Shown piece by piece: positions 1 through 9,054 of a stretch of 64,000 bases of DNA (positions are counted from its first letter, which is position 1; each line of letters opens with the position of its first letter). Source of the DNA: Brevibacterium antiquum CNRZ 918 (GTDB taxonomy: Bacteria; Actinomycetota; Actinomycetes; Actinomycetales; Brevibacteriaceae); the NCBI RefSeq assembly GCF_900169145.1, contig NZ_FXZD01000003.1:1-64000 (forward strand), in the 5' to 3' direction. Below the pieces are notes generated by a model. It was not told where the DNA came from. It worked only from the letters and a program-made list of their open reading frames with translations, and ran no database searches. The position numbers were made by a program, and so were the translations under genes.

Positions 1-1
1 C

Positions 2-112
2 GACGTCATTGCTCATGAGCTCAACACCCGACCCCGAAAGTGTTTGAGCTTCCGAACACCGCTCGAGGCCCAGCACGACCTCACCACCCGAAAACCAGAG
101 GTGTTGCCTTGA
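2..112 (+). CDS. IS30-family transposase, C-terminal end (partial at window edge)
   Basis: The last 36 codons of a reading frame enter from the left edge and stop at TGA 110-112. The peptide contains the block ELNTRPRKCLSFRTPLEA, which matches the conserved C-terminal signature of IS30-family DDE transposases (N-x-RPRK-x-LG-x-TP-x-E). It is read in the frame starting at base 2 on the plus strand, opposite to the IS3 orfA beside it. Nothing of the catalytic DDE residues lies in the window. The frame is short, but the motif is specific enough for a family call. Confidence 0.75.
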   Translation, partial: DVIAHELNTRPRKCLSFRTPLEAQHDLTTRKPEVLP

Positions 113-126
113 CGATTTGAATCTAA

Positions 127-399
127 GGACGCCCGGCGAAGTATCTCGTTTGCCCGTTTCGCTTCGGTCAACTCGGCGCGCAGTCGACGGTTTTCGGCCT
201 CAAGGTCGACCGACTCCGTCGGCGTGGCTCTGCCGGAGTCCTTGTGCTTGCGCACCCAAACTCGCAGGGTCTCCTTGCTCAGGCCGAGTTCGTTCGCGAC
301 GCGGGTGATTGCCCCGCTCGCGGTCTCAGGATCGGCCTGGGCATGCATGACGAGCTCGACGGCACGAGCTTTGAGCTCATCGGTGTATTTCACTGGCAT
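127..399 (-). pseudogene. IS3-family transposase OrfA, truncated
   Basis: The minus-strand frame from ATG 399 encodes a helix-turn-helix OrfA. It starts MPVKYTDELKARAVELV, continues with ELGLSKETLRVWVRKHK (the HTH) and ends in the leucine-zipper-like stretch LEAENRRLRAELTEAKRANEILRRAS. Normal OrfA proteins of this family continue with a sequence like AFFAAELDRP and then frameshift into OrfB. Here similarity stops after LRRAS at about base 127, and the frame then reads through unrelated DNA to a stop at 13-15. An in-frame start seven codons upstream (420) exists, but ATG 399 matches the family start and has a GAAGGAGA-like site just upstream. OrfB is absent from the window. The cut coincides with the IS30 end. 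Confidence 0.8.
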
Positions 400-453
400 G
401 AGAGAATCTCCTTCTTCCAATCTCCCTGCCTCTATTATCCCCGGAGCGATTCA

Positions 454-1201
454 AGACGAACGGCATGAACGTGAACCCGGTTTCGTTGTGCCAGGCCGTC
501 ATGGTCCAGCTGAACGACTGATGCTTCGTGGGCATGATCCACAGGGCGGCGACGATGACGAGCACACCGACGATGTGCCACCAGGCGGAGACGCCGGAGA
601 GCAGATTGACCAGGTTGACGCCGAAGGTGTTGAGCAGACCATGCAAGGTGATGATGACGAGGAACAGGAGGAACGTGTTGAGGGCCGTGGGCACGACTCC
701 GAAGGTCAGTGCCGCGAAGGCCATCATGGTTGTCGCCGCGCCGAAGTCGATGGCTGCAGTCACGGCCACCTCGCCGAGGAAGTTGAACCATCCCACGTAC
801 CAGGCCCAATGCCGCTTGTTGCGTTTAGCCAGGCGGCCGGCCCAGAAGTACAGCCCACCCGCCGTCGGGTACTTTGAACAGACTTCAGCCATGGCCAGTG
901 CCACGCAGAGGACGAAGATGCCGACCAGCGGCCAGCCGATCGTGATCGCGGCCGGGCCGCCCGATCCGAGCGCAATGCTGTAGGAGGTGATGCAGCCGGC
1001 GAGGATCGAGATGATGGAGAAGGAGACCGCGAAGTTGCCGAAGCCCGACATGCCGCGCTTGAGCTCCTGCTTGTACCCGAGTTCGGCAAGACCGGCCTCG
1101 TCAGCGCTGAGTGCCGGGGCCGCAGCGTCGGGATCGCCTGTGCCATCGTGCGGCGTCGGCTCGGATGCCGGATCGTTGGGTGGAGAGGATTCATTGCTCA
1201 T
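454..1201 (-). pseudogene. APC-family amino acid/amine permease, 3' half lost to IS3 insertion
   Basis: ATG 1201 opens a frame of 249 intact codons with a long acidic/Pro-rich N-terminus (about 45 residues) followed by the APC-superfamily start ELKRGMSGFGNFAVSFSIIS, then about five hydrophobic segments up to SFSWTMTAWHNETGFTFMPF. APC permeases of this type are about 500 residues. Here the sequence runs into the IS3 end (TGA at 451-453) after residues FVL, and the frame then ends at 377. Transmembrane segments after about 6 are missing, so the product cannot be a working carrier. The gene is divergent from the gamma-glutamylation operon that starts at 1707, which suggests it was the cognate amine importer (a PuuP analogue). 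This role is inferred from position and family. Confidence 0.8.
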
Positions 1202-1706
1202 GGAGAACACCGTTCTTCTCGAAATGATTGCTTCCGCTGGCTGGCTGGCCGGCTCGGATCGTCGGGCCGAACCGGAACGGCCCCGCCTGAGGATCCGGAT
1301 CGGTCGTCGCTGACCGATCGTCATCAACGGAATCCGGCCGTTGACCAGGCACAGATACCGCGTGCACGTCCGTCTGGAACGCGATTGTGGAATGGGTGCG
1401 GAAGTCACGAAAATAGTGCGTGATGCAGTTCACAACTCTGTTCTGACGTTGAGCTTGTCACCGTGCAAATGGTTTGTCAATAGGTATTTGTGCAGGCATC
1501 AGGGCGAGATCGTCGACAATTTTGGCCCAGCTATTGCGCGTAAATGGTTCGGTGGCATACCTTATTTGAGAGAGTCTTCCTGAACCGTCGCAAGCCGCTA
1601 CTGCCGCACAGCACCACCCCCGCAACGATGCGTGACCACCGCAGGGATGCAGCCCGTCGCAAGGATGCGAACACATCGTCGAGTTGGGCTACCGAGAAGA
1701 GGAATC
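1202..1706. other. Divergent intergenic region (505 bp), no gene
   Basis: No supported reading frame lies between the truncated permease and the glutamine synthetase-like gene. The region holds the two divergent promoters, one perfect interrupted palindrome (1298-1319, listed separately) and AT-richer stretches around 1410-1560 that could carry the promoter of the rightward operon. The bases before ATG 1707 contain AGAAGAGG, a usable ribosome binding site. Confidence 0.5.
1298..1319. promoter_or_regulatory. Interrupted palindrome, candidate operator
   Basis: GATCGGTC is followed after six bases (GTCGCT) by its exact reverse complement GACCGATC. It lies about 97 bases upstream of the permease start and about 390 upstream of the glutamine synthetase-like gene. 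The operon encodes its own FadR-type regulator (6127-6960), which is an obvious candidate binder, but the arms do not match the E. coli FadR consensus, so this link is a guess. Confidence 0.35.
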
Positions 1707-3071
1707 ATGAACGTGACTTCATCAGATATGACCCTGGAGCAGCTGCAGGCAGACATCGCCGCCGGCCGTGTCGACACGGTGCTCGTCGCCGCCACGGACA
1801 TACAGGGCCGACTCCAAGGCAAGAGGATCACGGGCCGCTTCTTCCTCGACGAAGTGTTGGACAGCGGCACCGAAGGCTGCAACTACATGATGGCCACCGA
1901 CGTCGAGATGAACACCATCGACGGGTACGAACTCACCTCCTGGGAACGCGGCTACGGCGACCTCATGTTCGTCCCCGACTATTCGACCCTGCGCCGCATC
2001 CCCTGGCACCCGGCGACTGTGATGGTTCAATGCGATCTGGCCTTCGTCGACGGCTCACCGCTGAGCGTCTCCCCACGACAGGTCCTCAAGGCCCAACTGG
2101 AGCGACTCGAGAAACTGGGCTATAGCCCCATCGGTGCCACAGAACTCGAATTCGCCCTCTACAACACCGGCTACCGCGAGGCGATGGCAGGCGACTACCG
2201 CAACCTTCAAGCCGCCAGCACCTACAACATCGACTACTCCCTCTTCGGCACCGGCCAGGTCGAAGGCTATCTGCGCAGACTGCGCAACGAGATGGACGGC
2301 GCCGGACTCTACACCGAAAGCGCGAAGGGCGAATGCAACCTCGGTCAGCTTGAGGTCGGCTTCCACTACACCGACATGCTCGCCACCTGCGACAACCACG
2401 TCGTCTACAAGCTCGGTGCGAAGGAGATCGCAGACCAAGAGGGCAAGTCGGTGACCTTCATGGCCAAACCCAACGACCGCGAAGGCAGCTCCTGCCACAT
2501 CCACATGAGCCTGTGCGACTCCGCAGGCACCCCGGTCTTCCCTACCGGCCACGGCACGCAGATGTCAGAGACGATGAAGCACTTCGTCGCCGGTGTCGTT
2601 GCCACCCAGCACGACTTCACCTACCTTTATGCCCCGAACATCAATTCCTACAAACGCTTCGCCGACGGCTCCTTCGCCCCCACCGCGGTGGGCTGGGGAT
2701 GGGACAACCGAACCTGTGCCGTGCGCATCGTCGGTCACGGGCCGGCGCTGCGCTTCGAACAGCGCGTTCCCGGCGCAGACGCCAACCCCTACCTTGCGAG
2801 CGCAGCCCTCATCGCAGCCGGAATCCACGGAATCGAGAACGAACTCGAACTGCCCGAAGCCCTCGCCGGCAACGCCTACACCCAGGACGCGCCGAGCATT
2901 CCGCGCCGCCTCCACGACGCTGTCGCCGCCTTCGAATCCTCCGATATCGCCCGCCATGCCTTCGGCGACGAGGTCGTGAACCACTACACCCACGCCGGTG
3001 AAGTCGAGATGGCGGCTTTCGACGCCGCAGTCACCGATTGGGAGGTCCGGCGTGGCTTCGAGCGACTCTGA
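1707..3071 (+). CDS. Glutamine synthetase-like gamma-glutamylamine ligase (GlnA3/PuuA type)
   Basis: The 454-residue protein has the type I glutamine synthetase fold. An N-terminal beta-grasp part includes GRLQGKRITG. The catalytic part includes GATELEFALYN (metal-binding Glu), ECNLGQLEVGFHY, the histidine motif SCHIHMSL and a C-terminal RFEQRVPGADANPYLASAA segment. It is the stand-alone GlnA-like type rather than the main nitrogen-assimilation enzyme. Its operon partners (a PuuD-type hydrolase and an aldehyde dehydrogenase) point to ATP-dependent gamma-glutamylation of putrescine or another amine, as in E. coli PuuA and Streptomyces GlnA3. Start ATG 1707 is chosen because AGAAGAGG sits six bases upstream; an earlier in-frame start at 1632 lacks such a site. 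The exact amine substrate cannot be read from the sequence. Confidence 0.85.
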   Translation: MNVTSSDMTLEQLQADIAAGRVDTVLVAATDIQGRLQGKRITGRFFLDEVLDSGTEGCNYMMATDVEMNTIDGYELTSWERGYGDLMFVPDYSTLRRIPWHPATVMVQCDLAFVDGSPLSVSPRQVLKAQLERLEKLGYSPIGATELEFALYNTGYREAMAGDYRNLQAASTYNIDYSLFGTGQVEGYLRRLRNEMDGAGLYTESAKGECNLGQLEVGFHYTDMLATCDNHVVYKLGAKEIADQEGKSVTFMAKPNDREGSSCHIHMSLCDSAGTPVFPTGHGTQMSETMKHFVAGVVATQHDFTYLYAPNINSYKRFADGSFAPTAVGWGWDNRTCAVRIVGHGPALRFEQRVPGADANPYLASAALIAAGIHGIENELELPEALAGNAYTQDAPSIPRRLHDAVAAFESSDIARHAFGDEVVNHYTHAGEVEMAAFDAAVTDWEVRRGFERL

Positions 3072-3858
3072 CCCGACCCCGGTACGAGCGGACCTCGACC
3101 CGCCGACGCGCCGCCCGCTCATCGGACTGCCCACCTATTATGGCCGCGGCCAGTTCGGAGTCTGGGACCGGGACGCGGCGTTCCTGCCCAGCGTCTACGT
3201 CACCGCCGTGACCCGAGCCGGCGGCCGCGCCGTCCTCCTGCCCCCTGAAGGTCCCTGGGCTCTGAGCGAGGTGGCCGAACTCGACGGCCTCATCCTCACC
3301 GGCGGCGACGACGTCGACCCCGGACTCTACGAAGCGCGGGCCCACCCCCGCACCCAGGTTCCCAACGTGCGTCGCGATTCCTTCGAGACCACCCTGTACC
3401 GGCACGCCCGCACCGCGAACGTGCCGGTGTTCGCGATCTGCCGCGGCGCCCAGATCGTCAACACCGTCCACGGTGGAACCCTGCATCAGCACCTGCCCGA
3501 CCTCGATGGCTACGGTGCCCACGAGGCTGAGAAGAAGGACGAATTCGCCGAGGTGGAGGTGGCGACGACACCTGATACCGCCGTGGCCGGCCTGATCGGA
3601 ACCGAGGCCACGGTCAGGTGCCACCATCACCAGGCCATCGACGACCTCGGCGCTGGACTGATCGTGAGCGCACGCTCCGACGACGGCTGCATCGAGGCCC
3701 TCGAGACTCCAGACGGTTCGATGCTCGCGGTGCAATGGCACCCGGAGGAGACCCTTGAGGATCTGCGCCTGTTCACCGGCCTCGTCGAGGCTGCCGCCTG
3801 CCGCGTGAAGACAACGACGACCACGACACTGCAGACACCAACGGAGGCCCACCGATGA
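3052..3858 (+). CDS. Gamma-glutamyl-gamma-aminobutyrate hydrolase-type class I amidotransferase (PuuD family, peptidase C26)
   Basis: This 268-residue protein carries the peptidase C26 / class I glutamine amidotransferase layout. [14 protein letters not shown] comes first, then the nucleophile elbow [11 protein letters not shown] (Cys in ICRG) and the late catalytic pair in VQWHPEET. This family removes the gamma-glutamyl group, for example from gamma-Glu-GABA. GTG 3052 is the preferred start because GGAGGT lies five bases before it; it overlaps the end of the preceding ligase gene by 20 bases, which implies translational coupling. An upstream in-frame ATG at 2998 sits deep inside the ligase gene. 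The 3' end overlaps the next gene by ATGA. The C-terminal tail ([10 protein letters not shown]) is low complexity. Confidence 0.85.
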   Translation: MASSDSDPTPVRADLDPPTRRPLIGLPTYYGRGQFGVWDRDAAFLPSVYVTAVTRAGGRAVLLPPEGPWALSEVAELDGLILTGGDDVDPGLYEARAHPRTQVPNVRRDSFETTLYRHARTANVPVFAICRGAQIVNTVHGGTLHQHLPDLDGYGAHEAEKKDEFAEVEVATTPDTAVAGLIGTEATVRCHHHQAIDDLGAGLIVSARSDDGCIEALETPDGSMLAVQWHPEETLEDLRLFTGLVEAAACRVKTTTTTTLQTPTEAHR

Positions 3859-5207
3859 CCGAAGTGATCAACCCTGCGACCGAGGCACTCATCACCTCAG
3901 TCGATGCCCACAGTGCCGAATCGACGAAGGACGCGATCGGCCGGGCGGCAGATGCCTTCGGCCGGTGGCGGGCAACGGACCCGGCCGAACGCGCGGAACT
4001 GCTGCGCGCCTTCGCCCGCGCCGTCGACGAGGATAGTGAGAACCTCGCCGCGCTCGAGGTCGCCGAGGCCGGACACACGATCTCCAACGCCCGGGGCGAG
4101 GCCGGAAACGTCCGCGACGTCCTCAACTACTTCGCCGGTGGAGTCGAGCGCCACCTCGGCGATCAGATTCCCGTGGCAGGGGGAGTGAACATCACGTTCA
4201 ACGAACCGCTCGGGGTCGTCGGAATCATCGTGCCGTGGAACTTTCCCATGCCGATCGCCGGATGGGGTTTCGCACCCGCGCTCGCCGCGGGCAACACGGT
4301 GGTCCTCAAACCCGCCGAGCTGACCCCGCTGACGGCGATCCGCCTCGGCGAACTGGCTCTGCAGGCGGGGATTCCCGCCGATGTCTTCCACGTCATCCCC
4401 GGCAAGGGATCCGTCGTCGGCCAGACCTTCACCGAGGACCCACGGGTCGCGAAGATCGTGTTCACCGGATCCACCGCGGTGGGCGAGACGATCATGGCCG
4501 ATGCGGCCAAGACGATGAAGCGGACGACGCTGGAGCTGGGCGGAAAGTCCGCGAACATCGTCTTCGGTGACGCGGACCTTGAGCTCGCCGCGGCCACCGC
4601 GCCCTATGGAGTCTTCGACAATGCCGGCCAGGACTGCTGCGCGCGCTCGCGCATCCTCGTCCACGACTCTGTCTTCGAGCGCTTCATGGAACTTCTCGAA
4701 CCTGCGGTGTCCGGAGTTGTCGTCACCGACCCCAGCCTCGAGGAGGCAGAGATGGGCCCGCTCATCTCGCGCGGCCACCGCGAGAGCGTGGCCGGATTCC
4801 TCGAGGGCGTCGACATCGCGTTCACCGGCAGTGCCCCCAGTGGTGCTGGCTACTGGATGGCGCCGACTGTCGTGCTCCCGAAAACGCCGCGTGATCGCAT
4901 CGTCACCGACGAGGTGTTCGGGCCCGTCGTGACCGTGCAGCGCTTCAGCGACGAAGCGGAGGCGATCACCATGGCCAACGACTCGCCCTACGGCCTGTCA
5001 GGATCGATCTGGACCCGCGACGTCGGCCGGGGACTGCGGGTTGCTCGCGGGGTCGACTCGGGGGCGTTGTCGCTGAACTCCCATTCCGCGGTGCGCTATT
5101 CGACCCCGTTCGGTGGGTTCAAACGCTCCGGCATCGGCCGCGAACTCGGCCCTCACGCGATGGACTCGTTCACGGAGACGAAGAACCTCTTCATCGCCAC
5201 GGACTGA
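3855..5207 (+). CDS. NAD(P)-dependent aldehyde dehydrogenase (gamma-Glu-aminoaldehyde type, PuuC-like)
   Basis: The 450-residue protein is a standard ALDH: the cofactor-binding [21 protein letters not shown], the Rossmann-side FTGSTAVG, the general base Glu in LELGGKSAN, the catalytic Cys in GQDCCARSR, and the late EVFGPVV and [13 protein letters not shown] motifs. It starts ATGA-overlapped with the hydrolase gene. In the polyamine route it would oxidise a gamma-glutamyl-aminoaldehyde to the acid before the hydrolase releases the amino acid. The flavin oxidase (PuuB) that would make the aldehyde is not in the visible cluster. Substrate is inferred from context only. Confidence 0.85.
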   Translation: MTEVINPATEALITSVDAHSAESTKDAIGRAADAFGRWRATDPAERAELLRAFARAVDEDSENLAALEVAEAGHTISNARGEAGNVRDVLNYFAGGVERHLGDQIPVAGGVNITFNEPLGVVGIIVPWNFPMPIAGWGFAPALAAGNTVVLKPAELTPLTAIRLGELALQAGIPADVFHVIPGKGSVVGQTFTEDPRVAKIVFTGSTAVGETIMADAAKTMKRTTLELGGKSANIVFGDADLELAAATAPYGVFDNAGQDCCARSRILVHDSVFERFMELLEPAVSGVVVTDPSLEEAEMGPLISRGHRESVAGFLEGVDIAFTGSAPSGAGYWMAPTVVLPKTPRDRIVTDEVFGPVVTVQRFSDEAEAITMANDSPYGLSGSIWTRDVGRGLRVARGVDSGALSLNSHSAVRYSTPFGGFKRSGIGRELGPHAMDSFTETKNLFIATD

Positions 5208-5281
5208 CCGTAAGACAGGGCGCCGAAGCTTTGGCGCTCCGGCCGATTCGACTCTCACCACCACTGGGCAAAGGACAGAAT

Positions 5282-6085
5282 ATGAACGAGACAGCAGCCA
5301 GGGACTCCGCCCGAATCATCTGCCGGCGTCTCCCGGGGCGGACCGCCGTCGTCACCGGAGGGGCCAGCGGCATCGGTCTGGCAACCGCGAAGCGCCTCGC
5401 CTCTGAAGGGGCCAACGTCGTCATCGCCGACACCAACGCAGACTCTGGCGAAGCCGCTGCGAAGGCGGTGGGAGGCCTCTTCGTGTCCACCGACGTCACC
5501 GATGCGGACCAGGTGGAGAACCTGTTCCAAACGGCCTTCGACACCTTCGGCAGTGTGGATGTCGCCTTCAACAACGCGGGAGTCTCCCCGCCGGCGGACG
5601 CCTCGATCACGGAGACCGGTCTCGATGTGTGGCGCGCGGTCCAGGACATCAATCTGACCTCGGTGTACCTGTGCTCGAAGGCGGCTCTGAAGCAGATGCG
5701 CAGGCAGGGGCGCGGCTCAATCATCAACACTGCTTCGTTCGTGGCACTGATGGGATCGGCCAGCTCGCAGATCTCCTACACCGCGTCGAAGGGCGGGGTG
5801 CTGGCCATGTCGCGGGAACTCGGTGTGGAGTTCGCGAAGGAAGGCATCCGCGTCAACGCCCTGTGCCCCGGACCGGTGAACACCGAGCTGCTCCGAGAGC
5901 TGTTCGCCAATGACCCTGAGATGGCCGCCCGGCGTTTGGTGCATGTGCCGATGGGGCGCTTCGGTGAGCCTGACGAGATGGCTGCGGCTGTGGCCTTCCT
6001 GGCCAGCGATGATGCCTCGTTCGTCACCGCCCAGTCGTTCACCGTCGACGGGGGACTGACCAACGCCTACACGACTCCGCTATGA
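5282..6085 (+). CDS. Short-chain dehydrogenase/reductase
   Basis: The 267-residue classical SDR has the cofactor motif VVTGGASGIG, the NNAG motif (FNNAGVSPP), the catalytic Ser region and the YTASK catalytic Tyr/Lys pair, and a C-terminal FVTAQSFTVDGGLT. ATG 5282 follows AAAGGACAG and is preferred over an earlier frame start at 5231. It is 75 bases behind the aldehyde dehydrogenase and 41 before the FadR-type regulator, so it is probably in the same transcript. Its substrate is unknown; the polyamine gamma-glutamylation pathway does not classically need an SDR, so it may act on a hydroxy-acid or alcohol side product. Confidence 0.8.
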   Translation: MNETAARDSARIICRRLPGRTAVVTGGASGIGLATAKRLASEGANVVIADTNADSGEAAAKAVGGLFVSTDVTDADQVENLFQTAFDTFGSVDVAFNNAGVSPPADASITETGLDVWRAVQDINLTSVYLCSKAALKQMRRQGRGSIINTASFVALMGSASSQISYTASKGGVLAMSRELGVEFAKEGIRVNALCPGPVNTELLRELFANDPEMAARRLVHVPMGRFGEPDEMAAAVAFLASDDASFVTAQSFTVDGGLTNAYTTPL

Positions 6086-6126
6086 GATCGTGAACGCATG
6101 AGACGAAGTAGGGCAGGGGCGCCGAC

Positions 6127-6960
6127 ATGAGCGTGTCCGGTGGAGCTGACGAGCCACGGCGCAACGTGGCCAAGGCGCTGGGGGACAACGTATCGCAGAC
6201 ACCGCAAGCCCAGGTCACAGCGCTGCGGGCGATCGCTCCGGCACGCTCAGGCAACATCTTCGAGGAGACGATCGAGTGTCTGCTCCAGATCGTGCGACTC
6301 GGGATCATCCCGCCTGGACAGCGTTTCCCACCCGAACGTGAGCTCGCCGAACAGCTCGGCGTCTCCCGTGCGACCCTGCGCGAGGCGATCTCCGAGCTGC
6401 AGACCGCCGGCTGGGTCAACGTCCGCCGAGGTCGGGGCGGAGGAACGTTCGTCTCGCGAACTCCCGCAACCGGTGCAGTCCAAGGCGCAGCTTCCGGTGG
6501 TGGGTGGGGAAGTCCCGCGGCAGACGACGCCGGGTTCTCCGTCGTCGAAGTCGAGGACACCCTGACCTGGCGACGCGTCATCGAGATGGGCGTCGCCGAG
6601 GTGGCAGCCGGCCAGGATCTCACCGCTGCCCAACGCGGCCAGCTGGTGGCGGCGATGGAGACGAGCAGACAGTCGAGCATGGCCGAGTACAGGCGCCTGG
6701 ACTCCCAACTGCACCTGACCTGGGCCCAGATGACAGGCTCACCGAGCCTGGTGCGTTCGATGGTCGAGAGCCGGACTCGGGCGAACAAGCTGCTTGAGCG
6801 GATCCCGATGATCGAGCCCAACCTGGCCCATTCCCATGAGCAGCATCAGCGGATCCACACCGCGATCCTCGTCGGTGACCCCCTCGGTGCGCGAACGGCG
6901 ATGGCCGAGCACCTCGACGGCACCGCCTCGCTGCTCAGGGGCTTCCTCGCTGAGCCCTGA
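6127..6960 (+). CDS. FadR-subfamily GntR transcriptional regulator
   Basis: The 277-residue protein has an N-terminal extension of about 45 residues, then a winged HTH (PGQRFPPERELAEQLGVSRATLREAISELQTAGWVNVRRGRGGG) and a C-terminal all-helical FCD ligand domain (SQLHLTWAQMTGSPSLVRSM, then HEQHQRIHTAILVGDPLGARTAM). It is last in the cluster that starts at 1707 and most likely controls it in response to an amine or an intermediate. The next gene converges from the other strand with only about 12 bases between the stops. Confidence 0.85.
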   Translation: MSVSGGADEPRRNVAKALGDNVSQTPQAQVTALRAIAPARSGNIFEETIECLLQIVRLGIIPPGQRFPPERELAEQLGVSRATLREAISELQTAGWVNVRRGRGGGTFVSRTPATGAVQGAASGGGWGSPAADDAGFSVVEVEDTLTWRRVIEMGVAEVAAGQDLTAAQRGQLVAAMETSRQSSMAEYRRLDSQLHLTWAQMTGSPSLVRSMVESRTRANKLLERIPMIEPNLAHSHEQHQRIHTAILVGDPLGARTAMAEHLDGTASLLRGFLAEP

Positions 6961-6972
6961 GAACGTGCGGCC

Positions 6973-8919
6973 TCAGCTCTTGTCTGCGGCTTCCTGCTGG
7001 GCGCGCTGGGCGATGCGACCGCCGGCGAGGACCATCTCGACCTGCCGAGGGGCGAGCGTGTGACGGAATTCGAAGGTTCGTCCGCCCACCTTCGCGCTCA
7101 CTGTCTTCCCCTCAGCCAGCTCGTCGCGCAGGCCCCGGAACTCGAGGACATCACCTTGGGACAGATTCTCGTAGTCGCTCTCATCGCTGAACTCGAGCGC
7201 CAGAACGCCGAAGTTCGCGAGGTTCTGCCAGTGGATGCGGGCCAGCGACTTCGCGACGACGACCCGCAGCCCCAGGTAGCGGGGTGCGATCACGGCGTGC
7301 TCACGGGATGAACCTTGGCCGTAGTTCTCACCGCCGACGATCGCGTGTCCGCCCTCGTGTTCGACGGCTCGTGTGGCGTAGGTGTCGTCGACCTGGATGT
7401 AGACGAATTCGGAGATCTTGGGAATGTTGCTCCGGTAGGGCAGGACGCGAGAGCCGGCGGGCATGATCTCGTCGGTGGACACATTGTCGCCGACCTTGAG
7501 CATGATCTCGAGATCGATGTCGCCCGGCAGGGGATCGAACTCGGGCAGGGTCGAGATGTTCGAGCCCTTGACCAGCTCCACTTCGCGCGCCTCCTGAAGC
7601 GGCAGCGGCGGAACCAGCATCGACCGATTGGCTGAGAACTTCTCCGGCAGTTTGACCTGCGGGTAGTCGATGCCCAGGTCACGCGGGTCGGTGATCTTGC
7701 CCGTCAGCGCTGCGGCCACGGCGGTCTCCGGCGAGCACAGCCACACGGCGTCCTCGTCGGTGCCCGAACGCCCGGGGAAGTTCCGCGGCATGGTGCGCAG
7801 ACTGTTGCGGCCCACGGCCGGTGCCTGTCCCATACCGATGCAGCCCATGCAGCCCGACTGGTGGATCCGGGCACCAGATGCCACCAGTGAGGTCAGCCAG
7901 CCGCCGCCGATGAGGTCGGCGAGGATCTCCCGCGATGTCGGGTTGACGTCGAGTGAGATCTGCTCGTGGATGTGCCGACCTTCAAGCGTCTCGGCGACGA
8001 CGGCGAAGTCGCGCAGGCCAGGGTTCGCCGAGGAGCCGATGACGACCTGGAAGACATCCTCACCAGCGGCTTCGCGCACGGTGCGGACATTGCCCGGCGA
8101 TGAGGGAGCGGCGATGAGTGGTTCGAGCTGGGAGAGGTCGATGGAGTCGTGGAGGTCGTACTGCGCGCCTGCGTCGGCTTCGATTCGGGTGAAGTCCTCG
8201 CCCCGGTCGCTGGCTTCGAGGAAGTCCCGGACCGCGTCGTCAGCGGGGAATACCGTGGCCGTGGCTCCGAGCTCGGCGCCCATGTTCGCGATCACGTGCC
8301 GGTCCATGGCGGTGAGGTTCTTGAGGCCTTCGCCGTGGTATTCGATGATCTTTCCGACCCCGCCCTTGACGCCGTGACGGCGCAGCATCTCGAGGATGAC
8401 GTCCTTGGCCGAGACCCACGGCGGCAGCGTGCCGGTGAGCTCGACGCCCATGACCTGGGGTGCGCTGATGTAGAGGGGTTCGCCGACCATGGACATCGCG
8501 ATTTCGAGACCGCCGACGCCGATGGCCAGCATTCCCAAGGCGCCGGCCGCGCAGGTGTGGGAGTCGGAGCCGATGAGGGTGGCACCCGGTTTGCCGAACC
8601 GCGACTGGTGGACCGGGTGGGAGACGCCGTTGCCTGCGGGGGAGAACCAGAGGCCGAATCGCTGCGCGGCAGAGCGCAGGAACATGTGGTCTTCCGGGTT
8701 CTTCTCATCGGTCTGCAGAAGGTTGTGATCGACGTACTGGACAGAGGTCTCCGTGCGGATCCGGTCGATGCCCAGCGCCTCGAGCTCGAGCATCACCAGC
8801 GTTCCCGTCGCGTCCTGAGTCAGCGTCTGATCGATGCGGACCCCGATCTCATTTCCGGGCTCAAGCGTCCCGGATTCCAGATGTGAGCCGATGAGCTTCT
8901 GAGCGACGTTCTCAGCCAT
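6973..8919 (-). CDS. Aconitate hydratase-type enzyme (LeuC-LeuD fused form)
   Basis: The 648-residue protein fuses the aconitase large part (Fe-S ligand Cys in SDSHTCAAGALG and the CMGC pair in HQSGCMGCIGMG) with a swivel domain carrying GGENYGQGSSREHA. It lacks the long linker of AcnA and is shorter than the about 890-residue AcnA. It is therefore closer to the 3-isopropylmalate-dehydratase-like branch often annotated as aconitate hydratase. It should interconvert a tricarboxylate by dehydration/hydration using a 4Fe-4S cluster. ATG 8919 is preceded by TAAGGAGGGTGACA, a strong ribosome site. No leuB or citrate-cycle partner is adjacent, so whether citrate, methylcitrate or homocitrate is the substrate is open. 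Confidence 0.8.
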   Translation of the reverse strand: MAENVAQKLIGSHLESGTLEPGNEIGVRIDQTLTQDATGTLVMLELEALGIDRIRTETSVQYVDHNLLQTDEKNPEDHMFLRSAAQRFGLWFSPAGNGVSHPVHQSRFGKPGATLIGSDSHTCAAGALGMLAIGVGGLEIAMSMVGEPLYISAPQVMGVELTGTLPPWVSAKDVILEMLRRHGVKGGVGKIIEYHGEGLKNLTAMDRHVIANMGAELGATATVFPADDAVRDFLEASDRGEDFTRIEADAGAQYDLHDSIDLSQLEPLIAAPSSPGNVRTVREAAGEDVFQVVIGSSANPGLRDFAVVAETLEGRHIHEQISLDVNPTSREILADLIGGGWLTSLVASGARIHQSGCMGCIGMGQAPAVGRNSLRTMPRNFPGRSGTDEDAVWLCSPETAVAAALTGKITDPRDLGIDYPQVKLPEKFSANRSMLVPPLPLQEAREVELVKGSNISTLPEFDPLPGDIDLEIMLKVGDNVSTDEIMPAGSRVLPYRSNIPKISEFVYIQVDDTYATRAVEHEGGHAIVGGENYGQGSSREHAVIAPRYLGLRVVVAKSLARIHWQNLANFGVLALEFSDESDYENLSQGDVLEFRGLRDELAEGKTVSAKVGGRTFEFRHTLAPRQVEMVLAGGRIAQRAQQEAADKS

Positions 8920-9054
8920 TGTCACCCTCCTTAGGAAGTGGTCGAATTGCTGGTGGTGCACGCTCTCACGTGGTCTGTCCACGTTAGCTCTCGTGCAGGG
9001 AACTCACAAGAGCGGTGTGGTGCCTCTTCGCGCGCGGGGGCGCATACTGGGCTC

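Larger units (their letters stand above)
1..453. mobile_element. Nested IS remnants: IS30-family end inserted in an IS3-family element
   Basis: Two insertion sequences are stacked here. The outer one is IS3-family: its orfA lies on the minus strand and its terminal repeat is visible at about 428-453, reading on the minus strand TGAATCGCTCCGGGGAT, which begins with the TGA typical of IS3 ends. The inner one is the 3' end of an IS30-family transposase on the plus strand, whose stop codon is at 110-112 and whose terminal repeat should lie around 95-126. The IS3 reading frame loses similarity to OrfA at about 126-130, exactly where the IS30 end is expected, so IS30 probably inserted into IS3. Both elements run off or are cut by the left edge, so completeness and target duplications cannot be judged. 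Confidence 0.75.
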
